A DNA stretch of 64,000 nt from Actinoplanes italicus (GTDB lineage Bacteria; Actinomycetota; Actinomycetes; Mycobacteriales; Micromonosporaceae): NCBI RefSeq assembly GCF_003001815.1, contig NZ_PVMZ01000010.1, positions 1-64,000 of the forward strand, given 5' to 3'. The notes below the pieces were generated by a model. The model was not told where the DNA came from and did no database searches. It saw nothing but the letters and a program-made list of their open reading frames with translations. Shown in pieces: positions 9,843 through 17,857 of this stretch (its first letter is position 1; each line of letters begins with the position of its first letter). A program made the translations under genes and the position numbers.

Positions 9843-9868
9843 GATAATCCGGAAAATTCGGGATTATC
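9843..9868. promoter_or_regulatory. AT-rich inverted repeat before the secreted-protein gene
   Basis: GATAATCC and GGATTATC form perfect 8-bp arms around a 10-nt centre (GGAAAATTCG). It sits between the dehydrogenase stop (9839) and the ATG at 9886 in an otherwise very GC-rich region. It could be an operator/promoter for the downstream gene or a weak terminator. There is no T-tract, so I favour an operator. Confidence 0.5.
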
Positions 9869-9885
9869 CCGCCTACCTTGGGCCG

Positions 9886-11061
9886 ATGAGACGAATCATC
9901 GCGCTGACCTGCCTCGTTCCGGCTCTGGTCGGGGCCGTGATCGCCGGCACGGCCGCCGCCACCACTGTCAACAGCGGGGCAGCGCCGGTGCCTGCCGCGT
10001 CGCCGCCGCTCGGCGACGACTACTACGTGGCGTCGGACATGATGAAGGGCCTGCCGAAGATCGACGAGCTCCCCGAGGGCTACACCTTCGCCGGCGACGG
10101 TGGCGACTCGACCATGCAGCTGCCCGTCTTCAACTCCGACGTCTGCGGTGGTATGAGCAGCAGCATCTGGGGCCCTGTCACGTCGGTCCACCGCGAGTTC
10201 TGGCACCGCGACGGCGGCAAGCTGCGGATCGAGATCACCGCGAACGGCCGCGACTTCGCCGCCGGGGTCGTCAGGGACACCGCCGAAGCGCTCACGAAGT
10301 GCCCGGTCGTGAACGACGAGTCCGGCGGCGTCACCCGGCACGCGAAGCTGCCGCTGCCCGCGCTCGGTGACGCCTCGGCGGGACTGGACTCGATCACCGG
10401 AGACAGTCGCACGCGTACCGCCGTCGTCGCGTGGGGTCCGGTTTACGTCGGCGTCGAGGAGACCGGCACCGACGCCGGCGGCGAGGCGCGATTCGCCGAC
10501 ATCGTGAAGACCACGGCGACGACGGTCGTACGGATCGCCGCGGGCCCGTCAGCCGACGAGCTCAAGAGCGGGCTGGTCGAGCTGAAGGACCTGCCGGAAG
10601 GGTTCCGGGTCCTCAGCGAGCGCACCGCCGACAACAAGGAGTTCTTCAAGGAGTACGACTGCCGCGGCGAACTGGCCGGCCACGGCACACCGGGCGTCGC
10701 GGTCCAGCGCACCTTCGCCAAGGGCGGCGACGACACCCCCGTCGTCGAGTCGGTGGTCGGCACCACCCACGAGGGACAGGCCCTCGTCGGCGCGATCCGG
10801 CAGCGGCTGTCCACATGCCCGGCCATCACCGACGACTTCTGGGGCGAGCGCGTCGTCGCCCGCCTGAACGTCCCGGCCACCGACATCACGATCGAGGGCA
10901 TTCTCTACAAGGACGATCCGGTACGGGCGCGCGCCGTGTTCGTCTACCGCGACATCTGTGCCGAGGTCTGGATCACTCAGGTCCCCGGCCTGACGATGGA
11001 ACAGATCGAGAAGATCGTCGAGAACGCTCTCGGTGGCGTCTTCGACGTCTATCACGGCTGA
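9886..11061 (+). CDS. Secreted protein with two similar domains
   Basis: A 391-aa exported protein with a signal peptide (residues 1-25, MRRIIALTCLVPALVGAVIA, cleavage near TAAAT). The mature part looks like two copies of one domain. The first starts KIDELPEGYTF and ends KTTATTVVRIAAG; the second starts LKDLPEGFRVL and ends MEQIEKIVENAL. Each carries a conserved Cys pair. The fold resembles PknH-like extracellular sensor domains, and the lipoprotein at 17048 may be a single-domain relative (inference). The function is unknown. Confidence 0.7.
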   Translation: MRRIIALTCLVPALVGAVIAGTAAATTVNSGAAPVPAASPPLGDDYYVASDMMKGLPKIDELPEGYTFAGDGGDSTMQLPVFNSDVCGGMSSSIWGPVTSVHREFWHRDGGKLRIEITANGRDFAAGVVRDTAEALTKCPVVNDESGGVTRHAKLPLPALGDASAGLDSITGDSRTRTAVVAWGPVYVGVEETGTDAGGEARFADIVKTTATTVVRIAAGPSADELKSGLVELKDLPEGFRVLSERTADNKEFFKEYDCRGELAGHGTPGVAVQRTFAKGGDDTPVVESVVGTTHEGQALVGAIRQRLSTCPAITDDFWGERVVARLNVPATDITIEGILYKDDPVRARAVFVYRDICAEVWITQVPGLTMEQIEKIVENALGGVFDVYHG

Positions 11062-11085
11062 AGGCGTTGTATCACGGCTGAAGGC
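11050..11085. repeat. Short tandem duplication over the stop codon
   Basis: The 16-mer TATCACGGCTGAAGGC occurs at 11050-11065 and again at 11070-11085, a 20-bp period. The first copy contains the last codons and the TGA of the secreted-protein gene, so the duplicate repeats the stop. It looks like replication slippage. Confidence 0.8.
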
Positions 11086-11089
11086 TGAG

Positions 11090-11118
11090 GGCGGTGCGGG
11101 GACGGGCCCCGCACCGCC
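11090..11118. terminator. Bidirectional hairpin terminator
   Basis: Perfect 12-bp arms GGCGGTGCGGGG and CCCCGCACCGCC enclose a 5-nt loop. The hairpin lies between two convergent genes that end at 11061 (+) and 11125 (-). There is no U-tract, which is common for actinomycete terminators. Confidence 0.75.
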
Positions 11119-11124
11119 GGACGA

Positions 11125-12744
11125 TCAGCTGTGCTCGACCGCTGCCCGCTCGATCGGCAGCGCCGCCACGTACCGCTGCATGAACGCGTTGAACCCGGCC
11201 ACGTCCTCCGGGTCCGGGGTGGCGGTGTCGAGCCGCGCGTCCGCGAACACCGTGGTGTTCAGGAAGTCCGCGAGGCTCTGGCCCGGCTGCTTCGCCGTCA
11301 CGAAACCGGCGAGCACCGCGATGCCCCAGGCACCACCCTCGGCGGCCAGGTCACCGACCGACACGGGCGTGTCGATCGCGGCCGCCAGCAGCTTCTGCGC
11401 CACGCCCTCGGTCTTGAACAGGCCGCCATGCGCGAACATGCTGTCCAGCTGCACCGACTCGGCCTTCTGCAGCACGTCCATGCCGATGCGCAGCGTGGCC
11501 AGGGCCGAGTAGAGCTGGGTCCGCATGAACGAGCCGAGGCTCAGCGAGCTGCCCGGCTCCCTCAGGAACAACGGCCGGCCCTCGTGCAGCTTCGTGATCG
11601 GCTCACCGGACAGGTAGTTGAACGCCATCAGCCCGCCACCGTCGGCCGCACCGGTCAGCGCCGACCTGAACAGCGTCTCGAAGACCTGCCCGCTGGAGGC
11701 CGAAGCGCCGAGCGCCGTCGCGAACTCGCCGAACAGCCCCGCCCACGAGTTCAGTTCGCTGGCGCCGTTGTTGCAGTGCACCATCGCCACCAGATCACCG
11801 GCCGGCGTCGTGACCAGGTCGATCTCGGGGTGCATCCGGCTCAGCGGGCCGTCCAGCACGATCATCGCGAAAATGCTGGTGCCGGCGCTGATGTTGCCGG
11901 TCCGCCTCGCGATCGAGTTGGTGGCGACCATGCCCGTGCCGGCGTCACCCTCCGGCGGGCAGAGAACGGCGCCCGGCTGCAGGGTGCCGCTCGGGTCGAG
12001 CAGCCGCGCACCGGCCTCGGTGAGCGTGCCGGCCTGCTCGCCGGCGGGCAGCACGGCCGGCAGCAGCTCGGCCAGCTTCAGCGGCACCCGGCCGGCGGCC
12101 AGCTCGTCGAACTGACCCAGCATCCGCGCGTCGTAACCGCCGGTCGCGACGTCGATCGGGAACACGCCGCTCGCGTCGCCGACGCCGAGGACCTGTCGGC
12201 CGCTGAGCTTCCAGTGCACGTAGCCGGCCAGTGTGGTGACGTGGGCGAGCCGTTCCAGGTGCTCCTCGCCGTTGAGCACGGCCTGGTAGAGGTGGGCGAT
12301 GCTCCACCGGTGCGGGATGTTGTAGCCGAACAGCTCGCTGAGCTGCTCGGACGCGTCACCGGTGTTGGTGTTGCGCCAGGTGCGGAACGGTGTCAGCAGC
12401 TCACCCTCGCCGTCGAAGGCCAGGTAGCCGTGCATCATCGCGGAGACGCCGAGCGCGCCGACCGTACGCAACTCGGTGCCGTACTTGTTCCGGACGTCCT
12501 CGGCCAGCGCCGCGAAGCAGCCCTGCAGCCCCTCCCAGACCGCTTCGAGGGAGTAGGTCCAGACGCGGTCGACGAACTGGTTCTCCCAGTCGTGGGCCCC
12601 GACCGCGATGGCCGCCTGGTCGGGGCCGGTCAGCACAGCCTTGATCCGCGTGGATCCCAACTCGATCCCGAGCGCGGTCCGGCCCTCTTCGATCGCTTCG
12701 CGCAAGCCGGCCGGCGGCCGTGCATCCGTGTCAGTCATGGTCAT
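11125..12744 (-). CDS. FGGY-family carbohydrate kinase
   Basis: Phosphorylates a sugar or polyol with ATP in the cytoplasm. The N-terminal ALGIELGSTRIKAVL is the FGGY ATPase phosphate-1 motif. GVSAMMHGYLAFD contributes to the substrate pocket, and GNISAGTSIFAM is the second phosphate loop. At about 540 aa it is ribulokinase/xylulokinase sized, but the substrate is not clear. I start it at the ATG at 12744 (another at 12738), not the longer ORF. A LacI-type operator 57 bp upstream suggests sugar-induced control. Confidence 0.82.
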   Translation of the reverse strand: MTMTDTDARPPAGLREAIEEGRTALGIELGSTRIKAVLTGPDQAAIAVGAHDWENQFVDRVWTYSLEAVWEGLQGCFAALAEDVRNKYGTELRTVGALGVSAMMHGYLAFDGEGELLTPFRTWRNTNTGDASEQLSELFGYNIPHRWSIAHLYQAVLNGEEHLERLAHVTTLAGYVHWKLSGRQVLGVGDASGVFPIDVATGGYDARMLGQFDELAAGRVPLKLAELLPAVLPAGEQAGTLTEAGARLLDPSGTLQPGAVLCPPEGDAGTGMVATNSIARRTGNISAGTSIFAMIVLDGPLSRMHPEIDLVTTPAGDLVAMVHCNNGASELNSWAGLFGEFATALGASASSGQVFETLFRSALTGAADGGGLMAFNYLSGEPITKLHEGRPLFLREPGSSLSLGSFMRTQLYSALATLRIGMDVLQKAESVQLDSMFAHGGLFKTEGVAQKLLAAAIDTPVSVGDLAAEGGAWGIAVLAGFVTAKQPGQSLADFLNTTVFADARLDTATPDPEDVAGFNAFMQRYVAALPIERAAVEHS

Positions 12745-12800
12745 GTCATACCGCACGCCAACCAGTGGACGAGACCGACCCGGGTACATGTCTGATTTTC

Positions 12801-12814
12801 TTGCAGCGCTGCAA
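12801..12814. promoter_or_regulatory. LacI/GalR-family operator
   Basis: TTGCAGCGCTGCAA is a perfect 14-bp palindrome with the central CG step usual for LacI/GalR-family operators. It stands in an AT-richer stretch upstream of the FGGY kinase start and just past the 3' end of the aldo/keto reductase gene. It probably represses the kinase. The matching LacI regulator is not in this window. Confidence 0.75.
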
Positions 12815-12833
12815 AGTTTGTTTACTTCCCGTC

Positions 12834-13748
12834 CTACCTCCAGGGCAGCGCGGCCCGCGTCCGCCAGTAGTCCTCACTCGGCTCGGCGAGGCGCTCCAGC
12901 CCGGCGGTGTCGAGCGAGACCGAGGCCGCCCGCAGGTTGGAGGAGAGCTGCTCGCCGGTGACGGCACCGGACAGGACGACCGTCACCCACGGCTGATGCA
13001 GCACGGCGGCCAGCGCCGTCACATCCGGCTCCGGCCCCAGCTCAGGATGTGCGGCCAGCCGCCCGTTGGCCAGCGCCTCCTTGACGATCACCGCACGTCC
13101 CGCCGCGTGCGCCTCGGCCAGGGCCGGTCCCGCGCTCGTCTCCAGCAGGTTCCAGGTGGCCTGCACACTGCGGAACAGCGCAACCCCGTCCACCTCGACC
13201 TCGAGCGCCGCGCGGATCGCGTCGGCCTGGCCCGGGCCGCTGGTCGACAGACCCACCACGGCGCCCTGATCGGCGAGGCGGCGATGCAGCTCCCGGTCGG
13301 TGAGCGCCGGGCTGTCCGGAGTGACCGAGTGGACCTGGTAGAGCTTGAGACGCTCACCGAGCAACTCCCGGCTCTCCCGCAGCTGCCGGTCGAACGCGTC
13401 GACGCTGTGTTCCTTCACCTCGTGCACCTCGGCGGTGACCCGCCAGTCCGCGGTGTAGGTGTAGCCCCACTTGCTGCCGGCGACGGCCTCGTCATGACCG
13501 GGCAGCCAGCCGGCCAGAAACTCCTCGGCGCGGCCGTAGGAGCGGGCCACATCGAAATACCGGACCCCTGCCGCGTACGCCTCGTCGAGCAACCCGTGCG
13601 CCCGCTCCCGCATGGCCGTCACGGTGCGTGCGGACGGCAGATCCCGGTCGCGGCCGAGCGTGATGTAACCCGGGCGGCCGACCGCGGCCAGTCCCAGTCC
13701 GATCCGCGCCACACCGGTCAACCCGTCGAAGAGTTCCACAGCCGTCAT
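12834..13748 (-). CDS. Aldo/keto reductase
   Basis: A 304-aa NADPH-dependent oxidoreductase of the AKR superfamily. The catalytic residues lie in RYFDVARSYGRAEEFLAGWL (Asp, Tyr), VAGSKWGY (Lys) and LYQVHSV (His). It is closer to bacterial oxidoreductases of the L-glyceraldehyde-3-phosphate-reductase type than to the gene at 6529 (inference). It lies upstream of the FGGY kinase on the same strand, but the kinase has its own operator between them, so they may be separately controlled. Confidence 0.82.
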   Translation of the reverse strand: MTAVELFDGLTGVARIGLGLAAVGRPGYITLGRDRDLPSARTVTAMRERAHGLLDEAYAAGVRYFDVARSYGRAEEFLAGWLPGHDEAVAGSKWGYTYTADWRVTAEVHEVKEHSVDAFDRQLRESRELLGERLKLYQVHSVTPDSPALTDRELHRRLADQGAVVGLSTSGPGQADAIRAALEVEVDGVALFRSVQATWNLLETSAGPALAEAHAAGRAVIVKEALANGRLAAHPELGPEPDVTALAAVLHQPWVTVVLSGAVTGEQLSSNLRAASVSLDTAGLERLAEPSEDYWRTRAALPWR

Positions 13749-13817
13749 CCAACACCATGATCACTAGGGCCACTGTGGAACTGGCGCGCAACGAACCGGG
13801 AGGTGTTAGATAGCGGC

Positions 13818-14633
13818 GTGGATCAAGCGAGCGCAGCCGCCCGGGGTATCGACCCGACCCAGCCGCACCCCGCCCGTCGGTACAACTACTGGCTCGGCGG
13901 CAAGGACAACTTCGCCGCCGACCGCGCCTCCGGCGACGAACTTCAAAGACATTTCCCGGCGGTACGGCTGGGCGCGCTCGCCAACCGTGCCCTGCTGCAG
14001 CGCGCCACCCGCTTCCTCGCGGAGGAGGCCGGGATCCGGCAGTTCCTCGACATCGGCACCGGGCTGCCCACCGCCGACAACACCCACGAGGTGGCCCAGC
14101 GGCACGCCCCCGAGAGCCGGATCGTCTACGTCGACAACGATCCGCTCGTCATGGTCCACGCCCGTGCCCTGCTCAACAGCAGCCCCGAAGGCCGTACCGC
14201 GTACATCGAGGCCGACCTCAACGACCCCGAGGCGATCCTCGCCAACCCGGTCCTGCACGAGACCCTCGACCTGAAGCAGCCGGTCGGCCTCATGCTGATC
14301 GCCGTCCTGCACTTCATCCACGGCGACGGCGCCGCCCAGCCGATCGTCCGCCGCCTGCTCGACGCCCTCCCGTCCGGCAGCTACCTGGTCGCCACCCACG
14401 CCACCTCGGACTTCGGCACGCCCGAGCAGCAGGCGCTCTACCGCCAGCTCGTCGAGACGGGCCGCTCCGACGTCTGGACCCGCCCGCGCGACGAGTTCGC
14501 CGCCCTCTTCGAGGGCCTCGAACTCATCGAGCCCGGTGTGGTCCCCGCCAGCGAGTGGCGCCCCGACGAGGGAGCCGAGATCCCGAGCCGCGCCGACATC
14601 AACATCTGGACCGCCGTAGCCCGCAAGCCCTGA
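13818..14633 (+). CDS. DUF574-type SAM-dependent methyltransferase
   Basis: An actinomycete-type S-adenosyl methyltransferase (about 271 aa). The N-terminus PARRYNYWLGGKDNFAADR is the family hallmark. FLDIGTGLPTADN is the SAM-binding loop and RIVYVDNDPLVMVHARALL the acidic loop. This family is present in many copies in actinomycetes and its substrates are mostly unknown. I choose the GTG at 13818 because GGGAGG lies 14 nt upstream; an in-frame GTG at 13803 would be on top of that sequence. Confidence 0.85.
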   Translation: MDQASAAARGIDPTQPHPARRYNYWLGGKDNFAADRASGDELQRHFPAVRLGALANRALLQRATRFLAEEAGIRQFLDIGTGLPTADNTHEVAQRHAPESRIVYVDNDPLVMVHARALLNSSPEGRTAYIEADLNDPEAILANPVLHETLDLKQPVGLMLIAVLHFIHGDGAAQPIVRRLLDALPSGSYLVATHATSDFGTPEQQALYRQLVETGRSDVWTRPRDEFAALFEGLELIEPGVVPASEWRPDEGAEIPSRADINIWTAVARKP

Positions 14634-14690
14634 CCCCCACCCGCAACGCCCCCGCTCCCTTCCGCAACGCCTCCCGTCTCCTTCTTCACA

Positions 14691-15200
14691 GATCTTGTGA
14701 GGTTCTGCCGTCAGGCTGGCCGCAACCTCACTAGATCGCGGGCGGCGCGATTCCCCTCCGCGATCTAGTGAGGTTGTGCCGTCCCGGCGACCGCAAGTGC
14801 GCAAGATCGCGGGCGGCAGGGTTCCCGGCGACCGCAAGTGCACAGACCGCAAGTGCGGAGGACCGCAGGAGGCGAGGTTCGCTCCACGCGACGCCTCCGG
14901 CCACCCTCTTCGCGATCTTGTGAGGTTGTGCCGTCCCGCCGACCGCAAGCGTGCAACATCGCGGGCGGTGTGCTCTCTCCGCGACGCCTCCCGCTTCCCT
15001 CTTCACAGATCTTGTGAGGTTGTGCCGCGATGCTGACCGCGAGTACGCGAGATTGCCGGGGGCGCGGCTCGCGGCGACAGCGAGCGCGCAACGTCGGGGG
15101 AGGCGAGGTTCGTTCCGCGCGATGTCAGCGCCTTCCTTCTTCGCGATCTTGTGAGGTTGTGCCGCGATGCTGACCGCAAGTGCGCAAGATTGCGGGGCGG
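14691..15200. repeat. Array of extragenic palindromic repeats
   Basis: Between the methyltransferase stop (14633) and the FUSC gene end (15250) there is no credible gene. The element GATCT(T/A)GTGAGGTTGTGCCG recurs at 14691, 14762, 14914, 15008 and 15145, once also in reverse (14727-14737). The copies are separated by degenerate GACCGCAAGTGCGCAAGATCGCGGG-like blocks of uneven length. The spacing is irregular and spacers are related, so this is not a CRISPR. It resembles a REP/MITE-like cluster. Confidence 0.75.
14723..14776. repeat. 19-bp perfect inverted repeat within the array
   Basis: CAACCTCACTAGATCGCGG and CCGCGATCTAGTGAGGTTG are exact reverse complements separated by 16 nt. It is the only copy of the array arranged as a full hairpin and may show the intact form of the element. 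It may also terminate transcription after the methyltransferase. Confidence 0.75.
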
Positions 15201-15249
15201 CGCGGGTCGCGGCGACCGCGGGCGGGCGAGGGCGGGGAGGGCGGCGGGG

Positions 15250-16626
15250 TCAGCGGCCTGCTCGGGCCTTCTCCCAGATCAGGCGGACCGCGGGAAGGAC
15301 CTCGGAGACCGCCGGGATGCCGGGGCCCGGCTCGCGTACACCGACCGTCAGGGCCGGCGCGGAGCGTTCCAGCGAGCCGGCCATCCGGTCGATGTCGGTG
15401 ATGATCGAGCCGGTCAGCACCAGTACGCCGGTGTCGTCGAGCTCGGTGCGCACCTTGCGCAGCGTGCGCCGCCGCTCCTCGCGCAACCCGTCGAGCAGGT
15501 CGTGCAGGTTGCCGGTGTCGTGGGTGGCGTCGGCGCGCCGGTCGGCGACCAGGGTCGCGTGCACCGCGAAGGCGTCGGACGCGGTGGCGAGGACCGGCCC
15601 GATCTGGCCCGGCACCCCGGCCGCGCCGGGTGTCGCCGCCGCGTCGAACATCGTCCGGGCCACCGAGTTGACCTGCTGCACCCCGTGTTCGAGGGCCCGT
15701 AGCGTCTGGTCCAGCGGTGTGACCCGGGCGACCGGCGTGGTCAGCGACCACCGGGCCTGCCGGGACAGCTCGTCGACCGCGGCGACGGCGTCCTCCACGT
15801 CCTCGTCGAGTTCCCGGGACCGGGCCAGCCACTGTGCGGCCTGCTCCCGGTCGTATCCTTCGCGGACCCCGGCGGCGAGCCGGTCGAGGAGGGCGGCGAT
15901 CTCGCTCGACAGGTGGGCCAGCCGGTGCCGGGCCTGCTCGATCGGCGTCATCCCGCCGACCAGCGGTGACAGGATCACCCCGACCACGATGCCGAGGACC
16001 GTCGCCGCGACCCGCTGCCACACGAACGTCTCGGTGACCACGGTGCCGCCGACCAGGATGCCCAGCGACGTCAGCGGCACGGTGGCGGAACTGTCGCCCA
16101 GGCGCAGCAGCCGGCCGAGAGCGAGACCGCACCCGGCGATCACGGCGATCGTCCACTCGCTGGCCCCGAACACGCCCCACACCCCGACCGCGACGCCGAT
16201 CCCGGCGAGCGTGCCGACCAGGCGTTTCGCGCCCTCACGGACCGAGGCGTGCGAGCTCATCTGCACCGACAGCGTCGCCGAGATCGCCGCGGTGACCGGC
16301 CCGACCAGATGCAGCGTCTCGGCGGCGGACCAGGCGATCCCGGCGGCCACACCGGTCACCAGCACCGAGCGGGCGGTGGGCGGGTCGATCCGGTCACGGC
16401 AGCGCCGGGCCAGCCGCCACAGTCTTGCCGGGACGTGCGGCCGCAGGCGGGCGAGCACGGCCCGGCAGGTCGTCTCGGCGACGGGCCGGACCTTACGGCT
16501 CAGCAGCACGGCGGCAACCGCGCAGAGCGACAGGCCGGCGGCGACGACGGTGAACGGACTGGTGGACTGGACGAACGTCTGCAACAACACGGCGGCTTTC
16601 TCTCGGCGATGGCTATCCGACGCCAA
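15250..16626 (-). CDS. FUSC-family (fusaric acid resistance-like) membrane protein
   Basis: A 458-aa integral membrane protein of the aromatic-acid exporter/FUSC group. It starts with one hydrophobic segment (about 24-43). A cluster of helices follows at about 88-230, which includes the conserved VSVQMSSHASVREGAKRLVG-like region (seen as LSVQMSSHASVREGAKRLVG). The second half is a long soluble helical domain with LDQTLRALEHGVQQVN. Probably effluxes aromatic or other weak acids; the substrate is unknown. The start is ATG; 70 bp separate it from chorismate mutase on the same strand. Confidence 0.75.
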   Translation of the reverse strand: MASDSHRREKAAVLLQTFVQSTSPFTVVAAGLSLCAVAAVLLSRKVRPVAETTCRAVLARLRPHVPARLWRLARRCRDRIDPPTARSVLVTGVAAGIAWSAAETLHLVGPVTAAISATLSVQMSSHASVREGAKRLVGTLAGIGVAVGVWGVFGASEWTIAVIAGCGLALGRLLRLGDSSATVPLTSLGILVGGTVVTETFVWQRVAATVLGIVVGVILSPLVGGMTPIEQARHRLAHLSSEIAALLDRLAAGVREGYDREQAAQWLARSRELDEDVEDAVAAVDELSRQARWSLTTPVARVTPLDQTLRALEHGVQQVNSVARTMFDAAATPGAAGVPGQIGPVLATASDAFAVHATLVADRRADATHDTGNLHDLLDGLREERRRTLRKVRTELDDTGVLVLTGSIITDIDRMAGSLERSAPALTVGVREPGPGIPAVSEVLPAVRLIWEKARAGR

Positions 16627-16695
16627 AACTATCGGCGAGAAATGCTGATAAAAGCCGAAATAGTGTGAATGTGACGGCCGTCGCGCCCGAACCGG

Positions 16696-16992
16696 TTACC
16701 CGCCGGTCGTCCCTCGGTGCTCGGCGAGCTCCAGGTCGATGAAGGCGCCGATCATCGCCCGGTAGACGCGTTCCACCACCTCGGGTGAGGCACCGGACTC
16801 GGCCGCGAGCGCCCGCACCTTCGCAACGACCTGTTCGACGCGCGCGGGTGCCCGTACTCCATCCTCATCGGTTTTGAGGGTGGCGGCCCGCCGGACCTGG
16901 ACCTCGCGCCGGGCCAGGAGGGAGACGATCTCGGTGTCGATCTCGTCGATCGCACGGCGGACGTCCGCCAGGGTGGGTTCAGAATCGGTCAC
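16696..16992 (-). CDS. Chorismate mutase (AroQ type)
   Basis: A 98-aa all-helical enzyme that converts chorismate to prephenate for phenylalanine/tyrosine synthesis in the cytosol. It shows the AroQ pattern LADVRRAIDEIDTEIVSLLA followed by RREVQVRRAATLK, and the C-terminal helix VVERVYRAMIGAFIDLELAE. I start it at GTG 16992; the longer frame upstream runs into the promoter of the divergent lipoprotein and is not family-like. It is a stand-alone mutase without a fused dehydratase. Confidence 0.85.
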   Translation of the reverse strand: MTDSEPTLADVRRAIDEIDTEIVSLLARREVQVRRAATLKTDEDGVRAPARVEQVVAKVRALAAESGASPEVVERVYRAMIGAFIDLELAEHRGTTGG

Positions 16993-17047
16993 CGCTTCAG
17001 GGTGGCATCCGGTGTGGAGAGCCGCCCGCCGGGGCAAGGACAGAAGG

Positions 17048-17740
17048 ATGCGAACCACATCGATCCGTACGGTAACGACCGCCGGCCTGCTGGCCGCCAC
17101 CCTGACCGCGTGCGCCGCCGAAGGTTCGACCGTGACCCCGGTCAGCGCGTCGTCGAGCGCCCCCGTCGAGGGCGCCCCGGCCGTGAGCGCCCCGGCTGAG
17201 GGCATCCCGGCCGCGGCGTTGCTGCAGCCCGCCGACGTACGCGACGCGAAGCCCGAAACAGTGGAGGAGGGTGAGTTCGCGCACGTCCGGCCGCTGCGCC
17301 CGTGCGGCGGCGACCGCTATCCGAGCGACGGCACACGCACCGACGCGGTCGCCAAGCGGTACGTCGTGCCCGGTGAGCAGGAGGGCAGCACGCCGTCCGT
17401 GGTCGTGCAGTTCGTCGGCCGGCACACGCCCGGCGGCGCCGCCGAGCAGATCGGCGACATCTCGGCGGCGCTGAAGCGCTGTCCCGGCGGCCTGGGCAAG
17501 GGCGAGCACAAGTGGGACGTCGTCGAGGCGACGGCGGAGACCACGGTGGTACGGATCGGTCAGCGTTTCAGCTATGCCGACGAGGAGCCGGCGACCGTCA
17601 ACCACTACGCGGCCGTCTCCCGGGTCGGCGACGCGATCGTGGTGGTGGCCGACCTGGGCTGGGAGAACATGGACGGTTCCGAGCCTCTGGTCCGCGACCT
17701 GATCACCAAGGCCCGCGAGCGAGCCACCGCCATCGCCTGA
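17048..17740 (+). CDS. Putative lipoprotein
   Basis: A 230-aa exported lipoprotein. The signal sequence runs MRTTSIRTVTTAGLLAATLT and is followed by a lipobox ending at Cys22 (LTAC). An Ala/Pro/Ser-rich linker (about 25-55) precedes a globular domain with two further Cys residues, one in PLRPCGGDRY and one in LKRCPGG. The domain is a possible relative of the two domains in the secreted protein at 9886. The ATG at 17048 is chosen because the signal peptide begins there. Function unknown. Confidence 0.72.
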   Translation: MRTTSIRTVTTAGLLAATLTACAAEGSTVTPVSASSSAPVEGAPAVSAPAEGIPAAALLQPADVRDAKPETVEEGEFAHVRPLRPCGGDRYPSDGTRTDAVAKRYVVPGEQEGSTPSVVVQFVGRHTPGGAAEQIGDISAALKRCPGGLGKGEHKWDVVEATAETTVVRIGQRFSYADEEPATVNHYAAVSRVGDAIVVVADLGWENMDGSEPLVRDLITKARERATAIA

Positions 17741-17857
17741 GAGACAAGCCCGCCGGCCGTAGCGAAGCGATGAGATATCGGGGATACGGCTGTCGGGCTG
17801 CGGCGACCGCCTGAATACCCGTTCGGAGGTCGTCTTCCGGGACGGTTCTGGTGCAGT

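Noticed and set aside
11131..12795. A 554-codon open frame antisense to the FGGY kinase
   Set aside because: It is rich in Arg, Gly, Pro and Gln, matches no family and lies exactly opposite a well-conserved kinase; long antisense frames are expected at this GC content.
14691..15200. Possible CRISPR array
   Set aside because: Repeat distances are irregular (about 71, 152, 94 and 137), the spacers resemble each other, and no cas gene is present.
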